From UMGS172 sp045578845 (GTDB lineage: Bacteria; Bacillota; Clostridia; Oscillospirales; Acutalibacteraceae), in the NCBI GenBank assembly GCA_045578845.1, contig JAZNLA010000070.1:1-64000 (forward strand): a stretch of 64,000 bases of DNA. Reading direction: 5' to 3'. The position numbers were made by a program, and so were the translations under genes. The notes beneath the pieces were generated by a model. That model saw nothing but the letters and a program-made list of their open reading frames with translations, was not told the origin of the DNA and did not search any database. Position 1 is the stretch's first letter. Every line of letters begins with the position of its first letter. Shown here in pieces: positions 25,973-35,083 of this stretch.

Positions 25973-26832
25973 TAAAAGGCACCCCCTTTGAAACGATTGA
26001 TAATTTCGTTTTTAAGTTCGTTGACTGTAAAAATGTTTTTGCAAACATTTATTCCGCTTTTATTAAGTGCTATTGCAATCTTTGTAATTTCTGGTATGTC
26101 AAGTCCGATTTCGGTCAAACGTTCGGCGTTAGTAAAAACATTTTTGACCGTATCAAACATTTCAACCTTGCCGCCGTTTAAAACAAGTAATTTGTCGGCG
26201 ATTTTAGCCATATCTTCCATACTGTGTGAAACTATAATCACAGCGGCACCTGTTTGGTTGCGGTATTCGGTGATTTTTTTTAAAATACTGTCCCTGCCTT
26301 TAGGGTCTAAACCTGCAGTAGGCTCATCTAAAACCAAAACTTCGGGTTTCATGGCGATAATTCCCGCAATGGCTACCCTGCGTTTTTCGCCGCCCGACAA
26401 ATCAAAAGGAGATTTTTCCAAAAGTTCTGGTTTTAAGTCTACAAGATTTGCGGCATACTGTACCCTTTCCTTTATTTCAGCAGGCTCTAATCCCATGTTG
26501 GCGGGACCGAATGCAATATCCTTTTCGACAGTTTCTTCGAACAGTTGGTATTCAGGGTACTGAAAAACAAGACCGACTTTAAATCTCACATCGGATATTT
26601 TTTTAAAATCCTTATGAATGTTTTTACCATGAAGTAAAATCTCACCGCTTTCGGGTTTGATAAGTCCGTTTAATTGTTGAACAATAGTTGACTTGCCCGA
26701 GCCTGTGTGGCCTATTATACCTATTATTTCACCTTTTTCTACACTAAAAGATACACCGTTTACCGCGTGAGTAACAAACGGTGTTCCGTTGCCGTAGGTG
26801 TATACAAGGTTTTTAATTTCCAAGAGTGACAA
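25972..26832 (-). CDS. ecfA2: ECF transporter ATPase EcfA2
   Basis: A 286-residue ABC ATPase. Walker A is GHTGSGKST, the Q-loop is VFQYPEYQLFEETV, the signature is LSGGEKRRVAIAG and Walker B is VLVLDEPTAGLDP; the switch His is in IIVSHSMED. It starts at a TTG at 26832 immediately after the ecfA1 stop, with GGGG about 9 nt upstream. The Q-loop and LSGGEKRR wording are typical of EcfA2 (CbiO2). Powers vitamin uptake with EcfT. Confidence 0.93.
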   Translation of the reverse strand: MSLLEIKNLVYTYGNGTPFVTHAVNGVSFSVEKGEIIGIIGHTGSGKSTIVQQLNGLIKPESGEILLHGKNIHKDFKKISDVRFKVGLVFQYPEYQLFEETVEKDIAFGPANMGLEPAEIKERVQYAANLVDLKPELLEKSPFDLSGGEKRRVAIAGIIAMKPEVLVLDEPTAGLDPKGRDSILKKITEYRNQTGAAVIIVSHSMEDMAKIADKLLVLNGGKVEMFDTVKNVFTNAERLTEIGLDIPEITKIAIALNKSGINVCKNIFTVNELKNEIINRFKGGAF

Positions 26833-27681
26833 TCAGATTTCCCCTTTTAAAGCATGGGTCAAAGCCTCTACACATTCATCGGCGGTTAATATACCGTCTT
26901 TTAGGTCTATGCCCATCTTTTTAAGTTCTACAGAGAGTTTGGTTGGTTGAGGTACATCAAGACCAACCGCTTTTAATTTATCTACTTGTGAAAAAACTTC
27001 AGAAGGTGTACCGTCTAAAATAACCTTTCCGTCGTTCATAACTATGGTACGGTCGGACAGTGCCGCCTCGTTCATATAGTGTGTTATTAAAATTACGGAA
27101 ATTTGCTTTTCTTTACAAAGCCGTAATATGACATCCATGACCTCTTTTCTGCCTCTTGGGTCTAACATGGCAGTAGGTTCGTCAAATACAATGCACTTAG
27201 GCTCCATTGCTATAATTCCTGCAATGGCAACCCTTTGTTTTTGTCCGCCCGAAAGGTTGTGCGGTGCATATTTTTTGAATTCTGTCATTCTGACTGCTTC
27301 TAAAGCATCGTCTACACGTTTGACCATTTCCGATGTAGGTAAGCCTAAATTTTCAAGACCGAATGCAACATCTTCATCAACTACCGTTGCTACAAGTTGG
27401 TTGTCGGGATTTTGAAAAACCATACCTACGGTACGTTTGATTTTTGTATCGTTTTCATCAACCGAAGTATCAAGTCCCATTACGGTTACCTTTCCTTTTT
27501 GAGGAATAAGCAGACCGTTAAGAAGTTTAGCGAGGGTTGATTTACCCGAGCCGTTATGACCTAAAACCGCAGTAAACTGACCTTCATAGAATTTTATTGA
27601 AAAATCATTTAAAACCTTAGAGGTGCCGTCATCGGTTTCGTATTCAAATGTAATGTTATCAACATTTATAATTTCGTTCAT
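26833..27681 (-). CDS. ecfA1: ECF transporter ATPase EcfA1
   Basis: A 282-residue ABC ATPase. Walker A is GHNGSGKST, Q-loop VFQNPDNQLVATVVEDV-like (VFQNPDNQL), signature LSGGQKQRVAIAG and Walker B CIVFDEPTAMLDP, with the switch His in LITHYMNEA. I choose ATG 27681, which shares a base with the upstream stop codon (TAATG); in-frame ATGs at 27693 and 27711 lie inside the preceding gene. First ATPase of the shared ECF module. Confidence 0.93.
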   Translation of the reverse strand: MNEIINVDNITFEYETDDGTSKVLNDFSIKFYEGQFTAVLGHNGSGKSTLAKLLNGLLIPQKGKVTVMGLDTSVDENDTKIKRTVGMVFQNPDNQLVATVVDEDVAFGLENLGLPTSEMVKRVDDALEAVRMTEFKKYAPHNLSGGQKQRVAIAGIIAMEPKCIVFDEPTAMLDPRGRKEVMDVILRLCKEKQISVILITHYMNEAALSDRTIVMNDGKVILDGTPSEVFSQVDKLKAVGLDVPQPTKLSVELKKMGIDLKDGILTADECVEALTHALKGEI

Positions 27682-28541
27682 TATTTTGTCCATAGAGTTG
27701 TGCATCCGCAAGGAAGTACAATATCACGTTCGGTTACTTTTAAACCGATTTCGTCGGTAGCAGCAGTACCTTTTGCTTTAAGCACAATATTGTTAACCAT
27801 ATAGTTTATTATTGTCGGCGATATTCCGCCTGAATATGAGTTAAGCAGAAAAAAGTGAGCATCGTCATTCAAAATTTCTGAAGTTAGTGTGAGTAGTTCG
27901 TTCAACTGTTGCTCAATTTTCCAAACCTCACCGTTGGGCCCTCTGCCGTATGACGGCGGGTCCATAACAATACCGTCGTATTTGTTACCGCGTCTGATTT
28001 CTCTTGCGATAAATTTCAGACAATCGTCAACAAGCCAGCGTACGGGATTGTTTCCTACACCCGAAACATTGGCGTTTTCTTTTGCCCACGAAACCATACC
28101 TTTAGATGCATCAACATGGGTAACACTTGCACCCGCTTTAAGACAGGTAACGGTAGCCCCGCCTGTATATGCAAACAGGTTTAAAACCTTCAAAGGTCGG
28201 TTGGCGTTTTTTATAGTTTCACTCATTATATCCCAGTTTACAGCTTGTTCGGGGAAAAGACCGGTATGTTTAAAATCCATTGGTTTTAAGCGGAATGTCA
28301 AGTCTTTATAGTTGATACTCCATGCTTTTGGTACCGGTTTTAACATTTCCCAATGACCGCCACCGCTTTGAGAACGGTGGTAGACGGCATGAGCGTTATT
28401 CCATAATGGATTTTTCCGTTTTGCACTCCACATTACCTGCGGGTCTGGTCTTATCAAAACTATATCGCCCCAACGTTCTAACCTTTCACCGTCGGTGGCA
28501 TCTATAAGTTCATAATCGCTAAAATCAGTTACAACTCTCAT
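27681..28541 (-). CDS. Class I SAM-dependent methyltransferase, RlmI/RlmK-like
   Basis: A 286-residue methyltransferase of the COG1092 type. The SAM-binding loop is VLNLFAYTGGATV (~residues 118-130), the acidic residue binding ribose is in THVDASKGMV, and the catalytic-site motif is MDPPSYGRGPNGEVW. These fit 23S rRNA (cytosine/guanine) methyltransferases, but the N-terminal PUA domain is missing, so the RNA target is unknown. SD AAGGAA precedes ATG 28541. It lies between ruvB and ecfA1 and overlaps ecfA1 by one base. Confidence 0.8.
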   Translation of the reverse strand: MRVVTDFSDYELIDATDGERLERWGDIVLIRPDPQVMWSAKRKNPLWNNAHAVYHRSQSGGGHWEMLKPVPKAWSINYKDLTFRLKPMDFKHTGLFPEQAVNWDIMSETIKNANRPLKVLNLFAYTGGATVTCLKAGASVTHVDASKGMVSWAKENANVSGVGNNPVRWLVDDCLKFIAREIRRGNKYDGIVMDPPSYGRGPNGEVWKIEQQLNELLTLTSEILNDDAHFFLLNSYSGGISPTIINYMVNNIVLKAKGTAATDEIGLKVTERDIVLPCGCTTLWTK

Positions 28542-28556
28542 AAAATTTCCTTAAAA

Positions 28557-29594
28557 CTACAGTGATAATTGACCGTTGTTAGAGTTACCTCTCGGTATCC
28601 CTAAATGGTCATAAGCGGCAGCGGTTACACATCTTCCGCGATTGGTTCTCGATAAAAAACCTATCTGCATCAAATAAGGCTCGTAGACATCTTCAATAGT
28701 GACACTGTCCTCGCCTACTGCAGCGGCTATAGTATCAAGTCCTACAGGACCGCCCTGATAGGTTTTTATAATGGTGGTAAGCATTTTGCGGTCAAAATCA
28801 TCAAGACCTAATTCGTCGATTTCAAAACGTGACAGTGCAAGTTTGGCAATATCTTCGGTTATAACACCGCTGTACTCAACCTGTGCAATATCTCTTACTC
28901 TTTTAAGCAAACGGTTGGCAATACGTGGTGTGCCCCTCGAACGTGATGCGATTTCCAAAGCACCTTCGTCTTCAATGGCAATACCCAAAATACCTGCTGA
29001 ACGTTTAACTATATCGGCTAACTGTTCGGGTGTGTAAAGTTCAAGCCTCAGTAACACGCCGAAACGGTCGCGAAGCGGTGCGGTAAGTTGTCCCGAACGT
29101 GTTGTAGCACCTACAAGGGTAAAATGCGGTAAATCAAGCCTTATACTTCTTGCAGACGGACCTTTGCCGATAATTATATCAAGTGCAAAATCTTCCATAG
29201 CGGGATAAAGTATTTCTTCAACACTTCTGGAAAGACGGTGAATTTCGTCAATAAACAAAACATCACCTTCGTTTAGATTAGTTAGAAGTGCCGCTAAATC
29301 GCCCTGTTTTTCAATGGCAGGACCGGAAGTAACCCTTAAATTTACGCCCATTTCATTGGCAATGATGCCCGCAAGGGTGGTTTTACCGAGTCCGGGAGGG
29401 CCGTATAAAAGGCAGTGGTCTAATGACTCCCCTCTCAGTTTCGCCGCTTTAATGTAAATTTCAAGGTTATCCTTAGCCTTGTCTTGACCGATATACTCGG
29501 TTAACTGTTTCGGTCTTAGTGAAACCTCGGTGTCAACATCACTCGGTGTATATTCGGGTGTTACTATTCGGTTTTCAAAATCAAAATCCGACAT
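28557..29594 (-). CDS. ruvB: Holliday junction branch migration helicase RuvB
   Basis: A 345-residue AAA+ motor. It starts with the usual LRPKQLTEYIGQDKAKDNL, then Walker A GPPGLGKTT, Walker B LFIDEIHRLSR, sensor I VGATTR, arginine finger region RDRFGV, and the C-terminal winged-helix with QIGFLSRTNRGR. Length matches the family. AAGGAG precedes the ATG. Works as hexamers with RuvA; 11 nt after ruvA. Confidence 0.97.
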   Translation of the reverse strand: MSDFDFENRIVTPEYTPSDVDTEVSLRPKQLTEYIGQDKAKDNLEIYIKAAKLRGESLDHCLLYGPPGLGKTTLAGIIANEMGVNLRVTSGPAIEKQGDLAALLTNLNEGDVLFIDEIHRLSRSVEEILYPAMEDFALDIIIGKGPSARSIRLDLPHFTLVGATTRSGQLTAPLRDRFGVLLRLELYTPEQLADIVKRSAGILGIAIEDEGALEIASRSRGTPRIANRLLKRVRDIAQVEYSGVITEDIAKLALSRFEIDELGLDDFDRKMLTTIIKTYQGGPVGLDTIAAAVGEDSVTIEDVYEPYLMQIGFLSRTNRGRCVTAAAYDHLGIPRGNSNNGQLSL

Positions 29595-29605
29595 ACTTTA
29601 TCTCC

Positions 29606-30211
29606 TTACAGTTGTGTAGATAAAAATTTAAGTGCTTGCTTAATAATATCTTCAGTAGGTTTCGATATATCGCATTTGCCGACGGCGACCGAAGCCTCGC
29701 TTTGACTGTATCCAAACTGAACAAGTGCGGCAATAGCATCTTTAGAAGCAGAAGAACCTGTATCTGCTTTTTTTACGGCGGCAATATCTGAATTACTATC
29801 GGTAAATCCTGCACCGACCTTATCTTTAAGTTCAAGCGATATTCTTTGTGCCGATTTAAGGCCGACGCCGTTTGCTCTTGAGATTTCCTTAGCGTCACCG
29901 CTTGCTATATAAAGGCAAAGTTCGTCAACACTGAATGTTGAAAGAATGGACATTGCAAGTTTGGGACCGACGTTGCTGACCGTTATAAGCATTTTAAACA
30001 TATTAAGTTCGCTTTCCGAAGAAAAGCCGAACAAGTCAACACCGTCTTGTTTAACACTCATGTATGTGTAAACAAAGGCTTCGTTACCTTTGTTAGGCAA
30101 ATTTGCAAGAGTTTTAGTTGATGCGAAAAATGAGTAACCCACACCGCCGCATTCAATGGCGGCAGATGTATTATCGCTGAAAATCAGTTTACCTCTTAAT
30201 GAATAAATCAT
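29606..30211 (-). CDS. ruvA: Holliday junction binding protein RuvA
   Basis: A 201-residue RuvA. Domain I (residues 1-63, MIYSLRGKL, VEx-type IECGGVGY), domain II with helix-hairpin-helix DNA-binding motifs (VSNVGPKLAMSIL and ANGVGLKSAQRIS), an acidic/serine-rich linker (~133-155) and the RuvB-binding domain III (DAIAALVQFGYSQSEA). All in expected order. 4 nt after ruvC. Confidence 0.96.
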   Translation of the reverse strand: MIYSLRGKLIFSDNTSAAIECGGVGYSFFASTKTLANLPNKGNEAFVYTYMSVKQDGVDLFGFSSESELNMFKMLITVSNVGPKLAMSILSTFSVDELCLYIASGDAKEISRANGVGLKSAQRISLELKDKVGAGFTDSNSDIAAVKKADTGSSASKDAIAALVQFGYSQSEASVAVGKCDISKPTEDIIKQALKFLSTQL

Positions 30212-30215
30212 ATTG

Positions 30216-30719
30216 TCACCTTAATTTGTAGTTTAGTTTACCTATTATCGAACCTGCACAGTGTGCGTGGCAGATAGCCAAAGCCAAAGCGTCGGCAGTA
30301 TCGTCGGGTTTAGGGACTTTCTCCAAACCTAACATAACACGTGTCATTTCCATAATTTGCTTTTTTTCGGCTCTGCCGTAGCCTGTAACAGCCTGTTTTA
30401 CCTGTAAAGGTGTGTATTCGAAAACATCTACACCTGATTTTTCGGCAGAAAGGATAATCACGCCTCTTGCTTGAGCAACGTCAATAGCCGTTGTTGTGTT
30501 GGTGTTAAAAAACAGTTTTTCAACCGATAGTGCATCGATTTTATAACTTTTGAAAATTTCGGTTAAATCGTTGAAAATTTTATCGAGTCTTTTTACAAAC
30601 GGCATATCGGCAGGTGTAGTAATTGCACCGTATTTAATTGGAGTAAAGCGGTTGCCCTCATATTTGACAATTCCGTATCCAACAATGGCATAACCCGGGT
30701 CAATGCCTAAAATTATCAA
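30216..30719 (-). CDS. ruvC: Holliday junction resolvase RuvC
   Basis: A 167-residue endonuclease. The first catalytic Asp is in ILGIDPGYAIVGYG, the Glu in ALSVEKLFF, and the final acidic pair in PKPDDTADALALAICH. I choose TTG 30719, with GGAG 8 nt upstream; a GTG at 30728 is part of that site. First gene of ruvCAB, followed by the methyltransferase and the ecf genes in the same direction. Confidence 0.95.
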   Translation of the reverse strand: MIILGIDPGYAIVGYGIVKYEGNRFTPIKYGAITTPADMPFVKRLDKIFNDLTEIFKSYKIDALSVEKLFFNTNTTTAIDVAQARGVIILSAEKSGVDVFEYTPLQVKQAVTGYGRAEKKQIMEMTRVMLGLEKVPKPDDTADALALAICHAHCAGSIIGKLNYKLR

Positions 30720-30760
30720 ATAAATCACTCCTTTTACATAATTTGCCTATTATCTTTGAA

Positions 30761-30789
30761 ATTATATCACAAAGTCAAATCAAAGGCAA
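30761..30789 (-). promoter_or_regulatory. Promoter of the ruvCAB operon
   Basis: TTGCCT (30789-30784), a 17-nt spacer and TATAAT (30766-30761) on the minus strand, about 40 nt before ruvC. Confidence 0.65.
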
Positions 30790-30910
30790 TAGTTTTATTG
30801 AATAATTGATAATTATAACTACTTATAAATTTTAATTTTCCATTATTTTACAATTTTCGATAAATTATAAATAAATTTATTATTTAAGGCGTATATTTTT
30901 GCAAAAACTA

Positions 30911-30939
30911 TTGACAAATACTCTAAAAATAAATAATAT
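30911..30939 (+). promoter_or_regulatory. Promoter of the potABCD leader
   Basis: TTGACA (30911-30916), a 17-nt spacer and TAATAT (30934-30939). Predicted start near 30947, giving a leader of about 175 nt. The interval 30790-30910 is AT-rich and shows nothing else. Confidence 0.7.
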
Positions 30940-30946
30940 AACTACA

Positions 30947-31117
30947 ATGCGTTTTTGCATCTGTGTCTAAATAGCGGTATAAAACTTTAAGCCGTAGTTC
31001 CGACTTTAAGTCAGAGAACTATGAAAAACCCTTTGCGGAGGGCTTTTAGCAGATATACTGCGGGTTTGCACAGAGCCATTTTGGTTTTGTCGGCTTTTTG
31101 TCCGCAAAGGGGGATGC
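30947..31117 (+). ncRNA. Structured leader RNA upstream of potABCD, possibly 6S-like or a cis-regulator
   Basis: A long folded leader. CCCTTTGCGGA (31029-31039) is exactly complementary to TCCGCAAAGGG (31101-31111), enclosing smaller hairpins (GCAG/CTGC at 31048-31061; ACAGAGCCA with TGGTTTTGT). GTAGTTC...GAACTA makes another stem at 30994-31021. GCATC (30957-30961) can pair with GATGC (31113-31117), closing the whole RNA. The G-run at the end is also the potA ribosome binding site, so the fold could hide it. The order GCGGTAT, ACTTTAAGCCGT, AAAACCCTTTG and GGGCTTTT recalls Firmicutes 6S RNA from memory, but a terminator is missing. No guanidine, SAM or purine riboswitch signature is seen. 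Confidence 0.5.
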
Positions 31118-31121
31118 TTAA

Positions 31122-32267
31122 ATGATTGGCAAGAATATTGTAGAATTAAAAGACATCCGCATGTCGTTTGACGGAGAAGTTGTCCTTGACGGAATAAATC
31201 TTTCCATTAAGGACGGCGAGTTTGTCACGCTGTTAGGACCTTCGGGTTGCGGTAAAACAACAACTTTAAGGCTAATAGCGGGATTTGAGTCACCGATAGG
31301 CGGAGATGTTTTTTTTGAGGGTAAAAAAATAAATGACCTACCTCCCTACAAAAGAAACATTAACACGATTTTCCAAAGGTATGCACTGTTTCCGCACCTG
31401 AATGTATACGACAATGTTGCATTTGGCTTAAAGGTGAAAAAGGTGCCTAAATCGGAAATACATAAAATGATTGACGAAACGCTTGCTTTGGTCAACCTAA
31501 AGGGTCTTGAAAAACGCAGGATTGATACCCTTTCGGGCGGACAGCAACAGCGTGTAGCAATAGCCCGTGCCATAATAAACCGTCCGAAGCTTTTGCTTTT
31601 GGATGAGCCGTTATCGGCACTTGATTTGAAACTTCGCAAAGATATGCAGGTTGAACTTAAAAATCTGCAAAAGAGCACTGGAATTACATTTATTTTTGTA
31701 ACCCACGACCAAGAAGAGGCTCTTTCCATGTCCGATACGGTTGTAGTTATGGATAAAGGTAAAATTCAGCAAATCGGCTCACCTGCCGATATTTATAATG
31801 AGCCTAAAAATGCATTTGTCGCCGATTTTATCGGTGAAAGTAACATTATTGACGGCATTATGAAAAAGGATTTCCTTGTGTCTTTTGTTAATAAAGATTT
31901 CGCCTGTCTTGACAGCGGTTTTGAAGCCATGGAAGAGGTCGACGTAGTTATACGCCCCGAAGATGTTGACATTGTTCCCCCTATGAAGGGTATGCTTGAG
32001 GGCGAAGTTACATCGGTAACATTCTTAGGCGTTCATTACGAAATAATTGTCGATATAAATAATTTTAAATGGATGATACAGACTACCGACAAACATGAAG
32101 TCGGCGAAACGGTCGGTCTTTATATCGAGCCTGATGCCATTCATATCATGAAAAAATCCGAGTATTCGGGTCTATTTGGTGATTACAGTTCGTACAGTGA
32201 AGAATTAGACGAAATGAACGAAGAGTCTGCCGAAGCACAAGCAGCGGAGGAATCGGCTGATGAATAG
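31122..32267 (+). CDS. potA: Spermidine/putrescine ABC transporter ATPase PotA
   Basis: A 381-residue importer ATPase. Walker A GPSGCGKTT, Q-loop IFQRYALFPHLNV, signature LSGGQQQRVAIARA, Walker B LLLLDEPLSALD, switch His in FVTHDQEEA, then a C-terminal TOBE/OB regulatory domain (~235-350) and an acidic tail rich in Glu (~355-381). SD GGGGG lies about 8 nt upstream of the ATG and within the leader stem. It energises polyamine uptake with PotB, PotC and PotD encoded next. Confidence 0.94.
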   Translation: MIGKNIVELKDIRMSFDGEVVLDGINLSIKDGEFVTLLGPSGCGKTTTLRLIAGFESPIGGDVFFEGKKINDLPPYKRNINTIFQRYALFPHLNVYDNVAFGLKVKKVPKSEIHKMIDETLALVNLKGLEKRRIDTLSGGQQQRVAIARAIINRPKLLLLDEPLSALDLKLRKDMQVELKNLQKSTGITFIFVTHDQEEALSMSDTVVVMDKGKIQQIGSPADIYNEPKNAFVADFIGESNIIDGIMKKDFLVSFVNKDFACLDSGFEAMEEVDVVIRPEDVDIVPPMKGMLEGEVTSVTFLGVHYEIIVDINNFKWMIQTTDKHEVGETVGLYIEPDAIHIMKKSEYSGLFGDYSSYSEELDEMNEESAEAQAAEESADE

Positions 32268-33108
32268 GTCTAAAGGCGGACAGATTGTACTTAATGCTCC
32301 GTATATGCTTTGGTCGGTACTTTTTATTTTGGTGCCTTTGCTTTTTGTGGCATATTACGCCTTTACCACTGCAAGCGGACAGTTTACATTAGGTAATATT
32401 ACAGAATTTTTCACGTCTAAAGAATACATGTATGTTTTTTGGATGTCTATTCTTTATGCGGTTATAGCGACAGTACTTTGTTTGGCACTTGCCTACCCTT
32501 TTGCGTACTGCATGTCTAAAGTAAGAGCGACGTTTCAAGGTATGTTGATGTTGCTTATAATGTTACCTATGCTTATGAATTTGGTTGTTCGCACATATTC
32601 GTGGCAACAAATTTTAGAGCGTAGCGGTATTATTAACACATTTTTAAACGCCATAGGTCTACCTACTGTTACATTTTTAGGCAGTGCCGGCACCGTTATT
32701 TTCGGTATGGTTTATAACTATTTACCGTTTATGATACTACCTATTTATTCAAGTATTTCCAAGGTTGATAAGTCACTTTTGGAAGCGTCGAGCGACCTCG
32801 GTTGTAATGCATTTTCAACCGTTAAAAAGGTTATTTTACCTATGAGTGTCCCCGGTATTTTATCAGGTATTACCATGGTGTTTGTGCCTTGTGTAAGTAC
32901 ATTTTATATTTCTCGTCTTTTCAGCGAAGGCAGACTTGTTATGATTGGCGATATTATTGAGGAAAAGTTTTATCGTTCGGGTGCACCCGATTATAATATA
33001 GGTGCTACTATTTCGCTCGTTTTAATGCTTATAATCATTATAAGTCTTGCCATTGTTAACCGCTTTACAGACAGTGACAACGAAAGCGGAGGAGGTATTG
33101 TAATATGA
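32260..33108 (+). CDS. potB: Spermidine/putrescine ABC transporter permease PotB
   Basis: A 282-residue permease with six predicted segments. The EAA loop that docks on PotA is visible as LLEASSDLGCNAFSTVKKVILP (quoted in part: LLEASSDLGC, around residue 175). Overlaps potA by 8 nt, with GGAGG upstream of ATG 32260. Confidence 0.93.
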   Translation: MNRSKGGQIVLNAPYMLWSVLFILVPLLFVAYYAFTTASGQFTLGNITEFFTSKEYMYVFWMSILYAVIATVLCLALAYPFAYCMSKVRATFQGMLMLLIMLPMLMNLVVRTYSWQQILERSGIINTFLNAIGLPTVTFLGSAGTVIFGMVYNYLPFMILPIYSSISKVDKSLLEASSDLGCNAFSTVKKVILPMSVPGILSGITMVFVPCVSTFYISRLFSEGRLVMIGDIIEEKFYRSGAPDYNIGATISLVLMLIIIISLAIVNRFTDSDNESGGGIVI

Positions 33109-33914
33109 AAACACTGAGAACTGTTTTTATTGCAATCATTCTTTTGCTTTTGTACGCACCTATGATTATTATGCTCGTTTTTTCGTTTAACGCAGGTACA
33201 GGTACTGCGGTATTTGAGGGGTTTTCTCTTCGCTGGTACAAAAATTTATTCCTTTACGGCGGCGACCTTTTAGGAGCACTTCGTAATACGCTTGTTTTAG
33301 CGGTTATTTCGTCGACTGTATCAACCGTTTTAGGAACTATTGCTGCTATAGGTATCAGTAAAATGAAAAAACAATGGGTAAAAAGTACCGTTATGTCAGT
33401 AACAAATATTCCTATGATGAACCCCGAAGTAGTTACGGGCATTTCAATGATGCTCATGTTTGTTTTTATAGGAAAACTGCTTAATCTTGTTAACTCTGTC
33501 AATTTTGTTACAATTTTAATTGCACATATTACCTTTGGGCTTCCTTATGTAATACTTAATGTTTTACCGCGTTTAAAACAAACCGACAAACACTTAACAG
33601 AGGCTGCCATGGACCTTGGCTGTACGCCGGTTAAAGCATTTTTAAAGGCGGTTTTGCCGTCTATTACCCCCGGTATAATAATCGGTTTTATTATGGCGTT
33701 TACAATGTCGCTTGATGATTTTGTTATAAGTTACTTTACCAACGGCACATATCAAACGTTGCCGTTACTTATCTATTCAATGACAAGAAAACCTATGAAA
33801 CCCGACGTTTATGCACTTGAAAGCATTATGTTTATCATTATTCTTATTTTAATGATACTGCTTAACATTATTCAGTCGGAAGACTCCAAGAAAGGAGTCA
33901 AACTTAAAAAATGA
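33105..33914 (+). CDS. potC: Spermidine/putrescine ABC transporter permease PotC
   Basis: A 269-residue permease with six predicted segments. The EAA loop is LTEAAMDLGCTPVKAF (around residue 165), and the C-terminal part has SLDDFVISYFTNG, a typical PotC stretch. Overlaps potB by 4 nt (ATGA) and has GGAGGAGG upstream. Forms the membrane channel with PotB. Confidence 0.93.
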   Translation: MKTLRTVFIAIILLLLYAPMIIMLVFSFNAGTGTAVFEGFSLRWYKNLFLYGGDLLGALRNTLVLAVISSTVSTVLGTIAAIGISKMKKQWVKSTVMSVTNIPMMNPEVVTGISMMLMFVFIGKLLNLVNSVNFVTILIAHITFGLPYVILNVLPRLKQTDKHLTEAAMDLGCTPVKAFLKAVLPSITPGIIIGFIMAFTMSLDDFVISYFTNGTYQTLPLLIYSMTRKPMKPDVYALESIMFIIILILMILLNIIQSEDSKKGVKLKK

Positions 33915-35032
33915 AGAAGATTATTTGCGTATTAGTTGCAGTACTGTTAATTGTAGGTCTATTTGTTATTTCGGGTTTTGGAAGTTCAAACACCGAAGTT
34001 ACGGTTGAAAATCCCGAATTCTATAGTATTGCAGCCCAAAAACTTAAAGGCACCACACTTAATGTGTTTAACTGGGGCGAATATATTTCCGACGGCAGTG
34101 AAGGTGCTCTTGATGTTATAGGTGCATTTGAAAAACTTACGGGTATTACCGTTAATTACTCGACATTTGACAGTAACGAATCAATGTACGGTAAAATGGA
34201 AAGTGAATCGGTAAGTTATGATATTATCATTCCGTCGGATTATATGATTGACCGTATGCGTCAAGAAGGACGACTGAAAGAGATTGATTTTTCTAAAATT
34301 CCCAACTACCAATATATTTATGAACAGTATAAAAATTCTTATTACGATCCCGAAAATCAATATACTGTTCCCTACAGTGTCGGCATGGTCGGGCTTATTT
34401 ACAATAAAAAAATTGTAAAAGAAACACCCGACAGTTGGGGTATTATGTGGGATGAAAAATACAATGACCAAATTTTAACCTTTAATAATCCAAGAGATGC
34501 TTTTGCTATCGCACAGTTTTATTTGGGTATTGATATAAACACCGAAAATAAAGCCGATTGGGACAAAGCCGCCGAAAAACTACGTGAGCAGAATAAAGTT
34601 TTGCAAGGCAGAGTTATGGACGAGGTGTTCAATAAAATGGAAAGCGGAAATGCCGCTATTGCACCCTATTATGCCGGTGACTATCTTACTATGGCAGATG
34701 TTAACCCCGATTTGGGATTTGTTTATCCAAAAGAAGGTACTAACATATTTGTTGATGCACTTTGTATTCCCTCTCTTTGTCAAAATTATGAGGCTGCTTT
34801 ACTGTTTATAAACTTTTTGTTAGAACCGGAAGTAGCACTTGCCAATGCAGAATATATTTGCTACGCTTCGCCAAATTCAGCGGTTGTAAATCACCCCGAT
34901 TATTCGCTCTCGGGCAACGAATATCTTTACCCCGAAAATCAATCCGAAATAAAAACCGAGTATTTCCATAATCTTGATAAAGATTTAATAACTTATTTTG
35001 AAAAACTTTGGCAAAATATCAGAATTAATTAA
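33911..35032 (+). CDS. potD: Spermidine/putrescine-binding protein PotD
   Basis: A 373-residue extracellular solute-binding protein. Family signatures: LNVFNWGEYIS (residues ~50-60), IIPSDYMIDRM, VPYSVGMVGLIYNKK, FNNPRDAF and AIAPYYAGDYLTM. The N-terminal 26 residues form a hydrophobic signal or anchor (VLVAVLLIVGLFVIS). No lipobox cysteine follows, unusual for a Gram-positive binding protein, so it may be held by an uncleaved signal segment. Overlaps potC by 4 nt. Last gene of the operon, before a strong terminator. Confidence 0.92.
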   Translation: MKKIICVLVAVLLIVGLFVISGFGSSNTEVTVENPEFYSIAAQKLKGTTLNVFNWGEYISDGSEGALDVIGAFEKLTGITVNYSTFDSNESMYGKMESESVSYDIIIPSDYMIDRMRQEGRLKEIDFSKIPNYQYIYEQYKNSYYDPENQYTVPYSVGMVGLIYNKKIVKETPDSWGIMWDEKYNDQILTFNNPRDAFAIAQFYLGIDINTENKADWDKAAEKLREQNKVLQGRVMDEVFNKMESGNAAIAPYYAGDYLTMADVNPDLGFVYPKEGTNIFVDALCIPSLCQNYEAALLFINFLLEPEVALANAEYICYASPNSAVVNHPDYSLSGNEYLYPENQSEIKTEYFHNLDKDLITYFEKLWQNIRIN

Positions 35033-35068
35033 AAAAAGTTTCCGTGAAATTTCACGGAAACTTTTTTT
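35033..35068 (+). terminator. Terminator of potABCD
   Basis: AGTTTCCGTGAAA and TTTCACGGAAACT form a 13-bp perfect stem followed by seven T. Confidence 0.92.
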
Positions 35069-35083
35069 GGTTGTATAAGTAAA

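Noticed and set aside
30947..31121. potA leader as a guanidine (ykkC), SAM, purine or c-di-GMP riboswitch
   Set aside because: None of the conserved aptamer segments of these classes is visible.
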